Positions 1-10,064 are shown, counted from the stretch's first letter. The stretch is DNA of 64,000 nt from Hyphomicrobiales bacterium (GCA_026981645.1 JALSII010000017.1:24632-88631), one strand, 5' to 3'. Notes: generated by a model from the letters alone, not told the origin. Numbers and translations: made by a program.

Positions 1-1335
1 CTGGAAATCATGCCGGAAAATGCTACCGCGATCTGTGTGCGCGAACACTGCCGCTGGCAGGACAATGCCGACCCTGAAGAGTGCATCGCCAACACACGGC
101 GCGCCTTTGATATCGCGCCGGACTCCCCTCTTGTGCGTTATTATCTCTCCCTGATACTGGTTTCAAATGGCAGGATTGAAGAAGCGCAGAAGCTGCTTCT
201 GGAAGCCATGGAGTTGAGCCCTGATAATCCGAGATACTTCTTTGAGCTGGCGGAGAATATGCGCTTCAGCGAAGAAAGTGAACTCGTGACTGCCATGGTC
301 AAAGCCTATGAAAAGAATGAGTGGACTAAAGAGCAGAAAACTGCGGCCGGGTTTGCTCTGGCTAAAATCTTTGATGATCTTGGTCAGGCTGAGCGGGCGA
401 TGAATTATTGTCTTGAAGCCAATGCGCTCGAAGGCAGGGAATTTGATGTGGCGGAACAGGAGCGCCAGATGCTTGATCTGCGCGATCTTGCCACACGGGG
501 ATTGGAAGATATTCCCGACAGCGGACTGAGCACCGAAGCGCCAATTTTTATTGTCGGTATGCCTCGTTCAGGAACAACGCTGGTGGAGACAATCCTGTCG
601 CGTCATCCGGAGGTGTTCGCAGCGGGAGAGCTTCCCGTTATCCCGGAGGTGCAGGCGGCCATAGGAAACTGGCTGAAAAAGGGTTTGAAGTTTGAGGGCG
701 GCCGCTACACCGGACTTGAAAAGGTGCCCCAGCATGTATTCAGACAGAATGGGGAGGCGGTGTTGAAAATTGTGGAAAGGCGCACCAAAGAGAAATTCGC
801 CAAATACACCGACAAGCTGCCGAGTAATGCCCTGAATTTGATATTGATTTCCCGGCTATTTCCCAAGGCGCGTATTGTTTACGTCAGAAGGCACCCTCTT
901 GATTGTGGCATTTCAAATTTTTTCAAACGGTTCGTTGCGATCAATTTCAGCTTTCAGCAGGACTGGATCGGGAGTTATTACCGTAATCTGGCTGACACGG
1001 TAAAAATCAGTCGGCAGATGATCGGCAATCCGGTGCTTGATTTGAGTTATGACCAACTGGTGACGAACCCCGAACCTCATGTGCGCCGACTGCTTGAGTT
1101 TGTCGGCCTTGAGTGGAACGACGCCTGCCTGTCCCCCGAGCAATCGGACAGGGCGACCGTGATGACGGCAAGCCGCTGGCAGGTTCGTCAATCCATTTAT
1201 ACCGGATCGACACAGCGCTGGAAGCGCTATGAACCATGGATCGGACCGATGATTGAGGCCATGGGCGGTATGGAATGGATTGAGGAGCAGGTCAGGGAAG
1301 CGCAGGCATGGAAGCCGGAGAAGGCCTTGAAGTAG
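1..1335 (+). CDS. TPR-containing sulfotransferase family protein, probably 5'-partial
   Basis: The reading frame is open from the first base of the window. The first ATG (position 10) has no visible ribosome binding site, so the gene probably starts upstream. Counting from that ATG, the first ~150 residues look like tetratricopeptide helices (for example around residues 39-73). From residue ~178 there is a sulfotransferase core: a hydrophobic strand followed by GMPRSGTTLVETIL, the loop that binds the 5'-phosphosulfate of PAPS. A later RRHPLDCGISNFF segment fits the 3'-phosphate-binding region. Known TPR-sulfotransferase fusions are common in alphaproteobacteria and their acceptors are mostly unknown; I infer transfer of a sulfo group to a protein or glycan. 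The next gene, pgm, starts 140 bp downstream on the same strand. Confidence 0.85.
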   Translation: MEIMPENATAICVREHCRWQDNADPEECIANTRRAFDIAPDSPLVRYYLSLILVSNGRIEEAQKLLLEAMELSPDNPRYFFELAENMRFSEESELVTAMVKAYEKNEWTKEQKTAAGFALAKIFDDLGQAERAMNYCLEANALEGREFDVAEQERQMLDLRDLATRGLEDIPDSGLSTEAPIFIVGMPRSGTTLVETILSRHPEVFAAGELPVIPEVQAAIGNWLKKGLKFEGGRYTGLEKVPQHVFRQNGEAVLKIVERRTKEKFAKYTDKLPSNALNLILISRLFPKARIVYVRRHPLDCGISNFFKRFVAINFSFQQDWIGSYYRNLADTVKISRQMIGNPVLDLSYDQLVTNPEPHVRRLLEFVGLEWNDACLSPEQSDRATVMTASRWQVRQSIYTGSTQRWKRYEPWIGPMIEAMGGMEWIEEQVREAQAWKPEKALK

Positions 1336-1349
1336 GGTTTTGTTCTTGA

Positions 1350-3107
<1,758 letters not shown>

Positions 3108-3275
3108 CCTGACAGATGAAACAGCATCTGGTTTCCGGTGCCGGAACGGGGGGAACCTCTGGGAGCGAACACTTGTAAAGGCGGCGGTGGGGCGCGCGTG
3201 TGATGTGGTGTGGCTGCACCCAACAGGGCGAGAGATGGAGGAAACGGAGTGGCACCAAAACGGGGCTGGCATACC

Positions 3276-3428
3276 TTAGTTGGCATGCACCTCGATATTG
3301 AGGGTGACGAAGTTCTCCTGTGGTTCAACCGGACGCACCAGCAGATTTTTTCTAAAAAACCACTGCCCGCAACCGGTGCACATTGGGTCGGTGGGAATTT
3401 CGTCAGCGTTTGAAGGTACCCGCTTCAC
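3276..3428 (-). CDS. Possible 50-residue protein with CxxC motif (uncertain)
   Basis: In the 360-bp gap between pgm and the DUF3995 gene, one minus-strand frame reads as a plausible short protein from a GTG at 3428. Its middle contains MCTGCGQWFF, a single CxxC knuckle, followed by a mixed acidic and hydrophobic C-terminus ending in EVHAN. No Shine-Dalgarno sequence is visible and I do not recognise a family. It may be a real small metal-binding protein, the tail of a decayed gene, or chance. The rest of the 3108-3468 gap shows nothing I can name. Confidence 0.2.
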   Translation of the reverse strand: MKRVPSNADEIPTDPMCTGCGQWFFRKNLLVRPVEPQENFVTLNIEVHAN

Positions 3429-3468
3429 GGATAATGAACTGGTTTTGCCCCCGCGTTCGGTCCTGTCC

Positions 3469-3897
3469 CTAAAACAAGCGCAGGGCGGTGAGCACCAAAA
3501 AACCCGTCCCGATGCCGATGCAAAGGGGTGAGTAGAGCTTTTTGTCAAAGGTGGCGAATGGCTCTTCGGGGGTCATCTCCCGCCATTTTCTGGTGTAGCC
3601 GATAAAACCGCGCGCAAGGAAAACCAGCGCCAGCACGACTCCCCCGCCGGTCAAAACCAGAGACGAACTGGCATCGGTCAGGGCCAGGGCCCACAGGCCG
3701 GCAGAAAATGTGGCGACCGCGACGCCAAAAGATGCCAGCTTTGGAGGCATTTTTTCAATGCCCCTGAATCCGGCGACCGTGCGGGCCAGCGTTAGTTCAT
3801 CCTTTGCCGGGTAGGTCAGGCCAAATGCCCACAACAAATGTACCATCGAGATGGCAAGCAGGGGGATGAAGGTTAGAGAAGCCAGGCCAGCTACCAT
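3469..3897 (-). CDS. DUF3995 family small membrane protein
   Basis: This 142-residue protein has about four hydrophobic segments: the N-terminus to residue 27, ~55-75, ~80-100, and the C-terminal ~125-140. The N-terminal MVHLLWAFG stretch and the TYPAKDEL loop fit the DUF3995 family of small inner-membrane proteins of unknown function. The ATG at 3897 is preceded by AGGAACTAAGTAACT, a good ribosome binding site. It lies 36 bp downstream of the DUF900 hydrolase end on the same strand, so a shared transcript is possible. No function is known for the family. Confidence 0.7.
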   Translation of the reverse strand: MVAGLASLTFIPLLAISMVHLLWAFGLTYPAKDELTLARTVAGFRGIEKMPPKLASFGVAVATFSAGLWALALTDASSSLVLTGGGVVLALVFLARGFIGYTRKWREMTPEEPFATFDKKLYSPLCIGIGTGFLVLTALRLF

Positions 3898-3921
3898 AGT
3901 TACTTAGTTCCTGTTTCGACC

Positions 3922-3935
3922 AGGGTCAGGACCCT
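3922..3935. repeat. Copy A of GGGTCAGG dispersed motif (inverted repeat)
   Basis: AGGGTC-AG-GACCCT is a perfect 6-bp inverted repeat with a 2-nt centre. It sits at the 3' end of the DUF900 hydrolase gene and overlaps its stop codon. The same core recurs at 9831, 17538-17551 and 42005, always at gene ends or between genes. Confidence 0.5.
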
Positions 3936-5025
3936 AGAAAGGGGCGAGTTGAATTCTTACAGTATTGCCGAACCGGCTGACTGCGGCATTGCTGGCATCA
4001 AGCAGCCCTTGCGCATATCTGATGAGGTCAGGACGGCTTGATGCGTTGATGGCTGAAATCATAACCGGGGACGTGGCAATCGGCAAATGGGAGAGCTGGG
4101 CCGGGTCGCCCACATTATCAACATCCACAATGATTGCAGCCTGGCCATCAAGCCGGGTGATATCCTGAATGGAGCCAAGGCGGGGTTTGCCTTCAATGAA
4201 GAATGTAGAAAAATCTCTCAACGTGGTATCGCCCGAAGAAATGTAGGCCACTACAGGGGGGGTAATATCTTCAAGGGTGCGCAACTGGGAAGCAAACACA
4301 TCAATGTCGATATCGGGAGAAAGCAGGGCGATGCCACCAAGCTTGCTGAAAAACCGGGGATTGCCCTTCAGGCTAAGGTCGCGCACCGCTTCCATCGCAA
4401 GGCGTGCGCCCATGGAATGTCCGACAATAACGATGCGGGAGATGTCACTTTGAGAAAGGCCGTTGAGCAGTTCCACCAGACCATCGCGGGCATAGGTGGT
4501 GCTGTCCAGATCATGGACATAGGACACAAGCTGGTTGGCGGCTGGCCATGAATAAAGAACGGTTGCGGCAGGAAACTTAAAGTCGAGGTCCATCTGTGCT
4601 GCCCGGGTCAGTGAATGCTCAAAACTCGAGTTGAAGCCATGCACAAAAACCATGACTTCGGAGGAATTTTTCGTGCTCCTCGCGGCGTTCAGAACTGCGC
4701 TGGAAAACGCGGAAACAGAAGCCTGCCGGGCCACCTCAAGGGAGGCAAATTCATTGGGCACCCCAAAAGGTTCCGGGGGAATGGAGCCGGGGGTGCGTTT
4801 TTCCGGGATGGCAACCTGATATGTGGCGAAGAACAGGGATTGTGCGCGGTCGAAGCCAAAACTGCCGTTGGCCAGACGGTTGCGACTTGAGGCCACAAAT
4901 ATGGACTGAATTGTGCCTTGCGGCTGCGCAAGTGCTCCTGTGCGGTCAGGGACAAAAGTACTGGGCAGGGCGGCGCAACCCTGCAGGGCAAAAACCAGAA
5001 AGAGAGCAGTTAACAAGTTGCGCAT
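3934..5025 (-). CDS. DUF900 alpha/beta-hydrolase lipoprotein
   Basis: A 363-residue predicted lipoprotein. A hydrophobic N-terminus ends in the lipobox LQGC with Cys17 as the lipidation site, so the protein is likely anchored to a membrane facing the periplasm. The hydrolase core shows VHGF (residues 128-131, oxyanion side) and the nucleophile elbow GHSMG (202-206) with Ser204. This is the arrangement of the DUF900 alpha/beta-hydrolase family. Substrate is unknown; esterase or lipase activity is inferred from fold only. The gene is read convergently to pgm and ends just upstream of the DUF3995 gene. Confidence 0.8.
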   Translation of the reverse strand: MRNLLTALFLVFALQGCAALPSTFVPDRTGALAQPQGTIQSIFVASSRNRLANGSFGFDRAQSLFFATYQVAIPEKRTPGSIPPEPFGVPNEFASLEVARQASVSAFSSAVLNAARSTKNSSEVMVFVHGFNSSFEHSLTRAAQMDLDFKFPAATVLYSWPAANQLVSYVHDLDSTTYARDGLVELLNGLSQSDISRIVIVGHSMGARLAMEAVRDLSLKGNPRFFSKLGGIALLSPDIDIDVFASQLRTLEDITPPVVAYISSGDTTLRDFSTFFIEGKPRLGSIQDITRLDGQAAIIVDVDNVGDPAQLSHLPIATSPVMISAINASSRPDLIRYAQGLLDASNAAVSRFGNTVRIQLAPF

Positions 5026-5130
5026 TTGTGTAGCTCTGAAATTGCCTGTGACAGTTTAACCAGTCCGTAATTCAGATCGCCCCACTATTTTGAAAAGAAT
5101 CAAAACAGCAATCCAGTTTATTGTTTAAGC

Positions 5131-5178
5131 ACGTCATTTTTCCGACAACCGGTGTCTGTTTGCCGGTGACACGTTCTA
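5131..5178. repeat. RIME-like palindromic intergenic repeat, copy 1
   Basis: ACGTCATTTTTCCGACAACC followed by GGTGTCTGTTTGCCGGTGAC and ACGTTCTA. The inner part ACCGG...CCGGT can pair. The layout (TCCGACAA, hairpin, GACACGTTCTA) is shared with 10015-10064 and, more loosely, with 43002-43044. It lies between the DUF900 gene and the next minus-strand gene. It resembles short mosaic repeats known from rhizobial intergenic regions; that link is from memory. Confidence 0.45.
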
Positions 5179-5264
5179 ATCTTGCACCAAAAGCTGCAAA
5201 CGCAAAGTAAACTTATGTTGCAGCGGTACAATGTTGCGTGTCCTCTCGGACCTATTCATGGATC

Positions 5265-5699
5265 CTAGTTGTGGCGTTGTGGTGCTGCCTGACTTCTGCG
5301 GAAAAAACTGATGCTGTCCTGAACCATATTGTTGAGCAGCTTGTCACCCGAGGCGATGGGCTCATTCTTTTCGGACAGGGTAGGCGCAATGATGGAGAGT
5401 GCCAGCACTTCAACGGCAAAGGCCGCTTTTTCCTTGCCGTCCTTTGCCAACTGGTTCCCCTGGGTGCGGAAACTGTTGATGAGGCTGTTATAGATTTCCG
5501 GGGTCAGGGATTTTTTGAGGTGCACCCAATCGGGGCTTTTGGACTGGTCAAGAAGGCTGGCAGCCAGAGAGCCGATCATCCACACGCTTTCAGGGTCTTT
5601 GCTGGTGCTTTCACCCATCTGCTTCATGACTTCAAGAAAGCGTTTTTTGAAGACTTCTTCGGGGTTTGCTTCTGAAGGGTGGTCCTGATCTTTACTCAT
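5265..5699 (-). CDS. Hypothetical protein, soluble, helical
   Basis: A 144-residue protein that I do not recognise. It has no signal peptide or membrane segment, is rich in Lys, Glu and Ser, and reads as mainly alpha-helical. The first 20 residues (MSKDQDHPSEANPEEVFKKR) are polar and probably disordered. Codon use is similar to the neighbours, so it looks like a real gene. It stands alone on the minus strand between ald and the DUF900 gene, with more than 200 bp on either side. Function cannot be inferred. Confidence 0.6.
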   Translation of the reverse strand: MSKDQDHPSEANPEEVFKKRFLEVMKQMGESTSKDPESVWMIGSLAASLLDQSKSPDWVHLKKSLTPEIYNSLINSFRTQGNQLAKDGKEKAAFAVEVLALSIIAPTLSEKNEPIASGDKLLNNMVQDSISFFRRSQAAPQRHN

Positions 5700-5837
5700 G
5701 GTTTCATTCTCGGGAATTTGTTTAAACCTTTGCCGTGTTCAAACCCTGAAGGCTGGGATCGGGCGGGTTTTGCGCCTGAGCATCGGGCTGGGACTGTGTT
5801 TAAGCGCAACTCTACCTCAACTGCAATGAGGGGCATG

Positions 5838-5875
5838 AAAAAAAGAGGCTGAAACGATTTTACGCTTCAACCTCT
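5838..5875 (-). terminator. Rho-independent terminator of ald
   Basis: Read on the minus strand, AGAGGTTGAAGCG pairs with CGTTTCAGCCTCT across a short AT loop (two G-U or mismatch positions) and is followed by seven T residues. It lies about 50 bp beyond the ald stop codon. Confidence 0.8.
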
Positions 5876-5924
5876 GTTCTTGTTGAGGAATCTGGGGGGT
5901 AAATTTTTGTTTCCGGCTGTTTGC

Positions 5925-7043
5925 CTAAAGGCCCATAGCCTCTTCGGGGCTGATTGCGCTCAGGCCCTGCGCGGTGGCGACCGGGGCACAGGTGATTTTT
6001 CCGGCGGAAACGTTCAGGCCGGCCCGCAGGTGAATGTCATCGTTCAAGGCCAGCTTCCAGCCCTTGTTTGCCAGATTGACCACATGGGGCAGGGTTGCGT
6101 TATTGAGCGCATAGGTCGAGGTGCGGGCGACAGCGCCGGGCATGTTGGCCACGCAGTAGTGTACGATATCATCAACCACATAGGTGGGCTCGGCGTGGGT
6201 GGTGGCGTGGGAGGTTTGGAAACATCCGCCCTGATCAATGGCGACATCAACCAGTACCGCGCCCTTTTTCATGGTTGAGAGCATTTCCCGGCTGACCAGT
6301 TTGGGAGCCGCAGCTCCGGGAATAAGCACTGCGCCGACAACAAGGTCAGCCTCGGCAACATTTTCGGCCAGTGAAGCAATGTTTGAATAGACGGCACGGG
6401 CGCTGGCTCCAAAATGACGATCCAGATGCTCCAGAACCATTGGGCTTTTATCCAGAATGGTGACATTGGCCTGCATGCCAACCGCCATCTGAGCGGCGTT
6501 GAAACCGACAACACCGCCGCCAAGAATGAGCACTTTTGCCGGCTCCACACCGGGTACGCCGCCGAGCAGGACGCCACGACCGTTATGGGCCTTTTCAAGG
6601 GCCGTTGCGCCGGCCTGAATGGACATGCGACCGGCAACCTGACTCATGGGCTTGAGCAGAGGCAGGCCGCCTGTGGCATCGGTGACCGTCTCATAGGCAA
6701 TGCAGGTGGCACCCGAAGCGATCAGGTCGTTGGTCTGGGGAACGTCGGGAGCCAGATGCAGATAGGTGAACAATATCTGGTCAGCGCGCAGCATGGCACG
6801 CTCACTTGCCTGGGGTTCCTTGACCTTGACGATCATTTCGGCTGCATCGAATACGGATTTGGCGTCGGGCGCGATTTTGGCCCCGGCGGCAAGGTAAGCC
6901 TCGTCTTCAGCGTCGATACCCGATCCGGCACCGGTTTCAACGGTGACGGCATGACCCTGGGCAACCAGTTCGGCGACGCTCTCCGGCGTGAGGCCCACAC
7001 GGTATTCATGGTTCTTTATTTCCTTGGGGACACCGATGTGCAT
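5925..7043 (-). CDS. ald: Alanine dehydrogenase
   Basis: Catalyses NAD-dependent oxidative deamination of L-alanine to pyruvate and ammonia. The 372-residue length is typical. Visible hallmarks are the N-terminus [16 protein letters not shown], the substrate lysine region VKVKEPQ, the catalytic histidine region FTYLHLAP, and the NAD-binding glycine loop [12 protein letters not shown] near residue 175. The ATG at 7043 follows GGAGAAACCCTG. The gene is divergent from an Lrp/AsnC regulator 132 bp away, the common arrangement for alanine-responsive control of ald. A strong hairpin terminator follows at 5838-5875, so it is transcribed alone. Confidence 0.96.
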   Translation of the reverse strand: MHIGVPKEIKNHEYRVGLTPESVAELVAQGHAVTVETGAGSGIDAEDEAYLAAGAKIAPDAKSVFDAAEMIVKVKEPQASERAMLRADQILFTYLHLAPDVPQTNDLIASGATCIAYETVTDATGGLPLLKPMSQVAGRMSIQAGATALEKAHNGRGVLLGGVPGVEPAKVLILGGGVVGFNAAQMAVGMQANVTILDKSPMVLEHLDRHFGASARAVYSNIASLAENVAEADLVVGAVLIPGAAAPKLVSREMLSTMKKGAVLVDVAIDQGGCFQTSHATTHAEPTYVVDDIVHYCVANMPGAVARTSTYALNNATLPHVVNLANKGWKLALNDDIHLRAGLNVSAGKITCAPVATAQGLSAISPEEAMGL

Positions 7044-7140
7044 CAGGGTTTCTCCGCTCCGATCTGAAAAAATGTTGCCGCAAGGCTAATGGCGTTTGTG
7101 TGAAAGTTCCTTGCATTATTGGCGTTGTTCTCGTAATTAT

Positions 7141-7154
7141 CGGGAAATTTTCCG
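7141..7154. promoter_or_regulatory. Candidate Lrp-type operator between ald and its regulator
   Basis: CGGGAAATTTTCCG is a near-perfect palindrome with an AAATTT centre, in the 132-bp divergent intergenic region. Lrp/AsnC family sites are short AT-centred palindromes, so this is a reasonable binding site for the adjacent regulator. Assignment is inferred from shape and position only. Confidence 0.4.
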
Positions 7155-7175
7155 AATTTAGATGAAATTAGCGCA

Positions 7176-7640
7176 ATGAATTATCAACTTAGTGCGACTG
7201 ACCGCAAACTCCTGCTGGCGGTGCAGGGGGATTGTCAGCAAAGCATGCAAGAGCTTTCCGAGCAGGTGGGCCTGTCGCCTTCTGCCTGTCATCGGCGCTT
7301 GAAAGCACTTGAAGAAAGGGGGTTCGTACTGGCCTATCGGGCAGCACTGAATGCCGACAAGCTTGGTTTCACCATGCAGTTTTTTATCGAGGTCAGCCTG
7401 AGTTCGCAAAGCGAGCAGTCGTTTACGGCGTTTGAAAAAGCTGTGAAAGATATTCCCGAGGTATTGGAGTGCCATCTGATGGCTGGGCAGTCCGACTATA
7501 TCCTGCGGGTGGTGTGCCGTGACCTGGAGGATTTCGAACGCCTGCACCGGCGGCTGATTGCGCGCCTTCCCGGTGTGGCGCGGGTTCATTCCAACATGAG
7601 CATCCGCACGGTGAAAGTCAGGACCGGGTTGCCGCTGTAG
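7176..7640 (+). CDS. Lrp/AsnC family transcriptional regulator (likely ald regulator)
   Basis: A 154-residue regulator. Residues 1-60 form an AsnC-type helix-turn-helix (LLLAVQGDCQQSMQELSEQVGLSPSACHRRL would span both helices), and residues ~65-145 form the RAM effector-binding domain (YILRVVCRDLEDFERL). The length and domain order match AldR/Lrp proteins. It is divergent from ald, and in other proteobacteria such regulators activate ald in response to alanine; that role is inferred here from position. The region after the stop contains a decayed chemoreceptor fragment rather than an operon partner. Confidence 0.88.
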   Translation: MNYQLSATDRKLLLAVQGDCQQSMQELSEQVGLSPSACHRRLKALEERGFVLAYRAALNADKLGFTMQFFIEVSLSSQSEQSFTAFEKAVKDIPEVLECHLMAGQSDYILRVVCRDLEDFERLHRRLIARLPGVARVHSNMSIRTVKVRTGLPL

Positions 7641-7671
7641 CTTGAAACCGGTGGCGGTGCCTCCAAGGCGG

Positions 7672-7878
7672 GCCCAGGCCAGCCAGCATGGGGAGCAGAG
7701 TATGAACTAGGTTGTGCAGGGTTTCAAATTTGTGAACATTGTGGCGGACAAGTTGCAGGGGATGACTGAGTGCACTCAGCAGAACTCGGCCCTGATGCGA
7801 AAAAAGGTGAAGGACGCCGCCAAATCCTGCCTCTCGGAGGGCAGCGTTGCGCTGAACAGCGGGTGGGCTGAGTTTTAG
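7672..7878 (+). pseudogene. Decayed methyl-accepting chemotaxis protein C-terminus
   Basis: One frame of the gap between the Lrp gene and ettA ends in a stretch that aligns by eye with the conserved tail of chemoreceptors. VNIVADKLQGMTECTQQNSA resembles the usual VNxAVNQxDQMTQQNAA, followed by AAKSCLSEGSVALNSGWAEF, which resembles the AAxSLxEEAxALAxLVxxF end. An in-frame stop lies at 7708-7710, the cytoplasmic hairpin tip and all upstream domains are missing, and several normally acidic positions are now Lys or Arg. I read this as the relic of a deleted receptor gene. The rest of the 7641-7999 gap shows nothing else. Confidence 0.45.
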
Positions 7879-7999
7879 GCGCCAAACTAGGAGCACACTG
7901 AGCCAAGGGGTGCCTGATTGCACCCCTTTTCTTTTGGGGCCGGTTCGCTTACATAACGCCCACCATTTCCCTTATGATTATCAGGAAGGTTGCCGGTTC

Positions 8000-9655
8000 A
8001 TGGCCCGTCAGTTCATCTATCACATGCACAATCTCTCCAAAGCCTATGCGGGGGGCAAAAAGGTTCTGGACGGGGTAAACCTGAGTTTTTACCCGGACGC
8101 CAAAATCGGGGTGCTGGGCCCCAACGGGGCGGGCAAATCCACGCTGCTTAAAATCATGGCGGGCATTGAAACCGAGTTTACGGGGGAGGCCTGGGCGGCA
8201 GAGGGTGCAAAAATCGGCTATCTGGCGCAGGAACCGCAACTGGACGAAACGCTAGATGTGCGCGGAAACGTTATGATCGGGGTCAAGGAAAAACAGGCCA
8301 TTCTTGATCGCTATAACGAATTGATGATGAATTATTCCGATGAGACGGCAGACGAGGGGGCAGCTCTTCAGGATCAGATTGACGCTGATGATTTGTGGAA
8401 TCTGGATTCCAAAGTCGAGATGGCCATGGAGGCTCTTGGCTGTCCGCCAGCCGATGCGGCGGTTACCAATCTTTCAGGGGGTGAAAAGCGCCGGGTGGCC
8501 CTGTGCCAGCTATTACTTTCCAAGCCCGACCTGTTATTGCTGGATGAGCCGACCAACCATCTGGACGCCGAAACCACCGGCTGGCTGGAAAAGCACCTGC
8601 GCGAGTTTGCCGGAGCGGTGCTCATCATCACCCACGATCGCTATTTCCTCGACAATGTCACGGGCTGGATACTGGAACTCGACCGGGGTCGCGGCATTCC
8701 TTATGAGGGCAATTATTCGGCCTATCTAGACCAGAAAGCCAAGCGCTTCAAACAGGAGCAACGCGAGGATGCGGCGCGCCTCAAGGTGCTGGAGCGCGAG
8801 GCGGAATGGATGGGCAAGAGCCCGCAGGCCCGGCAGGCCAAATCCAAAGCCCGTATCAAGGCCTATGACGAACTGGTCAAGATCAATGAAGCGCGCACGC
8901 AATCCTCTTCAGCCCAGATTATCATTCCCCCCGGGGAGCGGCTGGGGCAGGAGGTCATCACTGTTGAGGGGCTTTCCAAAGGTTTTGGTGACAAGCTGCT
9001 GATCGAGGACCTTTCCTTCAAGCTGCCTGCCGGGGGGATTGTGGGCATTATAGGACCCAACGGCGCGGGCAAAACCACTCTGTTCCGCATGATTTCAGGG
9101 CAGGAAAAGCCCGATGCGGGCAGCATTACCATCGGTGACACGGTAAAAATGGGCTTTGTCGACCAGAGCCGGGATGCACTTGACCCCGACAAGACCGTGT
9201 GGGAGGAAATTTCTGAGGGGAGTGAAGTGATTACCCTTGGAAAACGCGAGATAAATTCGCGGGCCTATACCTCGAGCTTTAACTTCAAGGGCGCTGACCA
9301 GCAGCAAAAGGTGGGCAACCTGTCCGGGGGGCAGCGCAACCGGGTGCATCTGGCCAAGATGCTCAAGTCGGGGGCCAATGTGCTGCTGCTCGATGAGCCC
9401 ACCAACGATCTGGACACCGAAACGCTTGCCGCGCTGGAAGAAGCGTTGGAGGAATTTGCCGGTTGCGCTGTTATCATCTCCCATGACCGGATGTTTCTGG
9501 ACCGGCTGGCCACCCACATGCTGGCCTTTGAAGGCAACTCCCATGTGGAATGGTTCGAAGGCAATTTTGATGATTACGAGCAGGACAAAATCCGTCGCCT
9601 GGGGGTCGAAGCGGTCAACCCCAAACGGGTGAGCTACAAGCCGCTTACCAGATAA
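8000..9655 (+). CDS. ettA: Energy-dependent translational throttle protein EttA (ABC-F)
   Basis: A ribosome-associated ABC-F ATPase that binds the E site and gates translation according to ADP/ATP. The protein has 551 residues with two ABC domains and no membrane segments. The first Walker A (GPNGAGKST) is at residues 40-48, the first signature is LSGGEKRRVALC with DEPTNHLDAET following, the second Walker A is again GPNGAGKTT, and the second signature is LSGGQRNRVHLA with DEPTNDLDTET. The linker between them holds the basic EREAEWMGKSPQARQAKSKA segment typical of EttA. The ATG at 8000 follows AGGAAGG by 10 bp; an earlier in-frame ATG at 7910 has no such site. It stands alone on this strand apart from a possible small ORF just after it. 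Confidence 0.96.
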   Translation: MARQFIYHMHNLSKAYAGGKKVLDGVNLSFYPDAKIGVLGPNGAGKSTLLKIMAGIETEFTGEAWAAEGAKIGYLAQEPQLDETLDVRGNVMIGVKEKQAILDRYNELMMNYSDETADEGAALQDQIDADDLWNLDSKVEMAMEALGCPPADAAVTNLSGGEKRRVALCQLLLSKPDLLLLDEPTNHLDAETTGWLEKHLREFAGAVLIITHDRYFLDNVTGWILELDRGRGIPYEGNYSAYLDQKAKRFKQEQREDAARLKVLEREAEWMGKSPQARQAKSKARIKAYDELVKINEARTQSSSAQIIIPPGERLGQEVITVEGLSKGFGDKLLIEDLSFKLPAGGIVGIIGPNGAGKTTLFRMISGQEKPDAGSITIGDTVKMGFVDQSRDALDPDKTVWEEISEGSEVITLGKREINSRAYTSSFNFKGADQQQKVGNLSGGQRNRVHLAKMLKSGANVLLLDEPTNDLDTETLAALEEALEEFAGCAVIISHDRMFLDRLATHMLAFEGNSHVEWFEGNFDDYEQDKIRRLGVEAVNPKRVSYKPLTR

Positions 9656-9675
9656 GAGAAGCGGTATGCATCGGC

Positions 9676-9831
9676 ATGGCAGCCACCATGTTTGGACTGG
9701 CTCTGACGGGGACCTACGAGTTTGCGCGCGGTTATGCAGGGCCTGGGATTTTGTTGGCCGTGATTGCTGAAATCGGGTTTGGTGTGTCTTTCGCACGGAT
9801 TTGGCTGACGGGGCGGCAGGAAAAAACTTAG
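9676..9831 (+). CDS. Possible 51-residue two-helix membrane protein
   Basis: This short frame starts 20 bp after the ettA stop. It reads MAATMFGLALTGTYEFARGY, then a Gly-Pro turn, then a second hydrophobic stretch (ILLAVIAEIGFGVSFARIWL) and the polar end TGRQEKT. This gives two predicted membrane helices with a positive cytoplasmic tail, which is more protein-like than chance. There is no clear Shine-Dalgarno sequence, so it could instead be the tail of a lost larger membrane protein. No family recognised. Its stop codon overlaps copy B of the GGGTCAGG repeat. Confidence 0.4.
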   Translation: MAATMFGLALTGTYEFARGYAGPGILLAVIAEIGFGVSFARIWLTGRQEKT

Positions 9832-9859
9832 GGTCAGGACTTATTAAATTCATCCATTC
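9831..9859 (+). repeat. Copy B of GGGTCAGG dispersed repeat, long form
   Basis: GGGTCAGGACTTATTAAATT followed by CATCCATTC. The reverse complement of 17522-17550 matches 26 of these 29 bases. Both copies lie at gene ends. Confidence 0.65.
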
Positions 9860-9969
9860 TGGGCCATGGCCATGGCACGCCGGGCCCCGGTCTTAACCCG
9901 GGTGAGAAATCGGTATTGCGTCTCTCCGGGCACGTATAAAAAGCTGGAAATTGGGTTTTCAGGTCCGAG

Positions 9970-9994
9970 TTCCCGCTGAATTGATCAGCGGGAA
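9970..9994. terminator. Perfect 10-bp hairpin, possible bidirectional terminator
   Basis: TTCCCGCTGA and TCAGCGGGAA flank a 5-nt loop. On the plus strand a weak T-rich run (GGCTTTTTG) follows about 7 bp later. It lies between ettA and the convergent outer-membrane protein gene, so it may end either transcript. Apart from this hairpin, the flanking repeats and the small ORF, nothing is visible in 9860-10014. Confidence 0.3.
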
Positions 9995-10014
9995 CAATTT
10001 GGCTTTTTGTTCAA

Positions 10015-10064
10015 ACGTTTCACTTGTCCCACAAGCGGCTCCCGCTTATGGGTGACACGCTCTA
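10015..10064. repeat. RIME-like palindromic intergenic repeat, copy 2
   Basis: The core CCCACAAGCGG-CTC-CCGCTTATGGG forms an 11-bp stem with one G-U pair, followed by TGACACGCTCTA. It shares the outline of copy 1 (5131-5178). It overlaps the stop codon of the outer-membrane protein gene on the opposite strand, so on that transcript it could act as a 3' stabilising hairpin. Confidence 0.55.
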
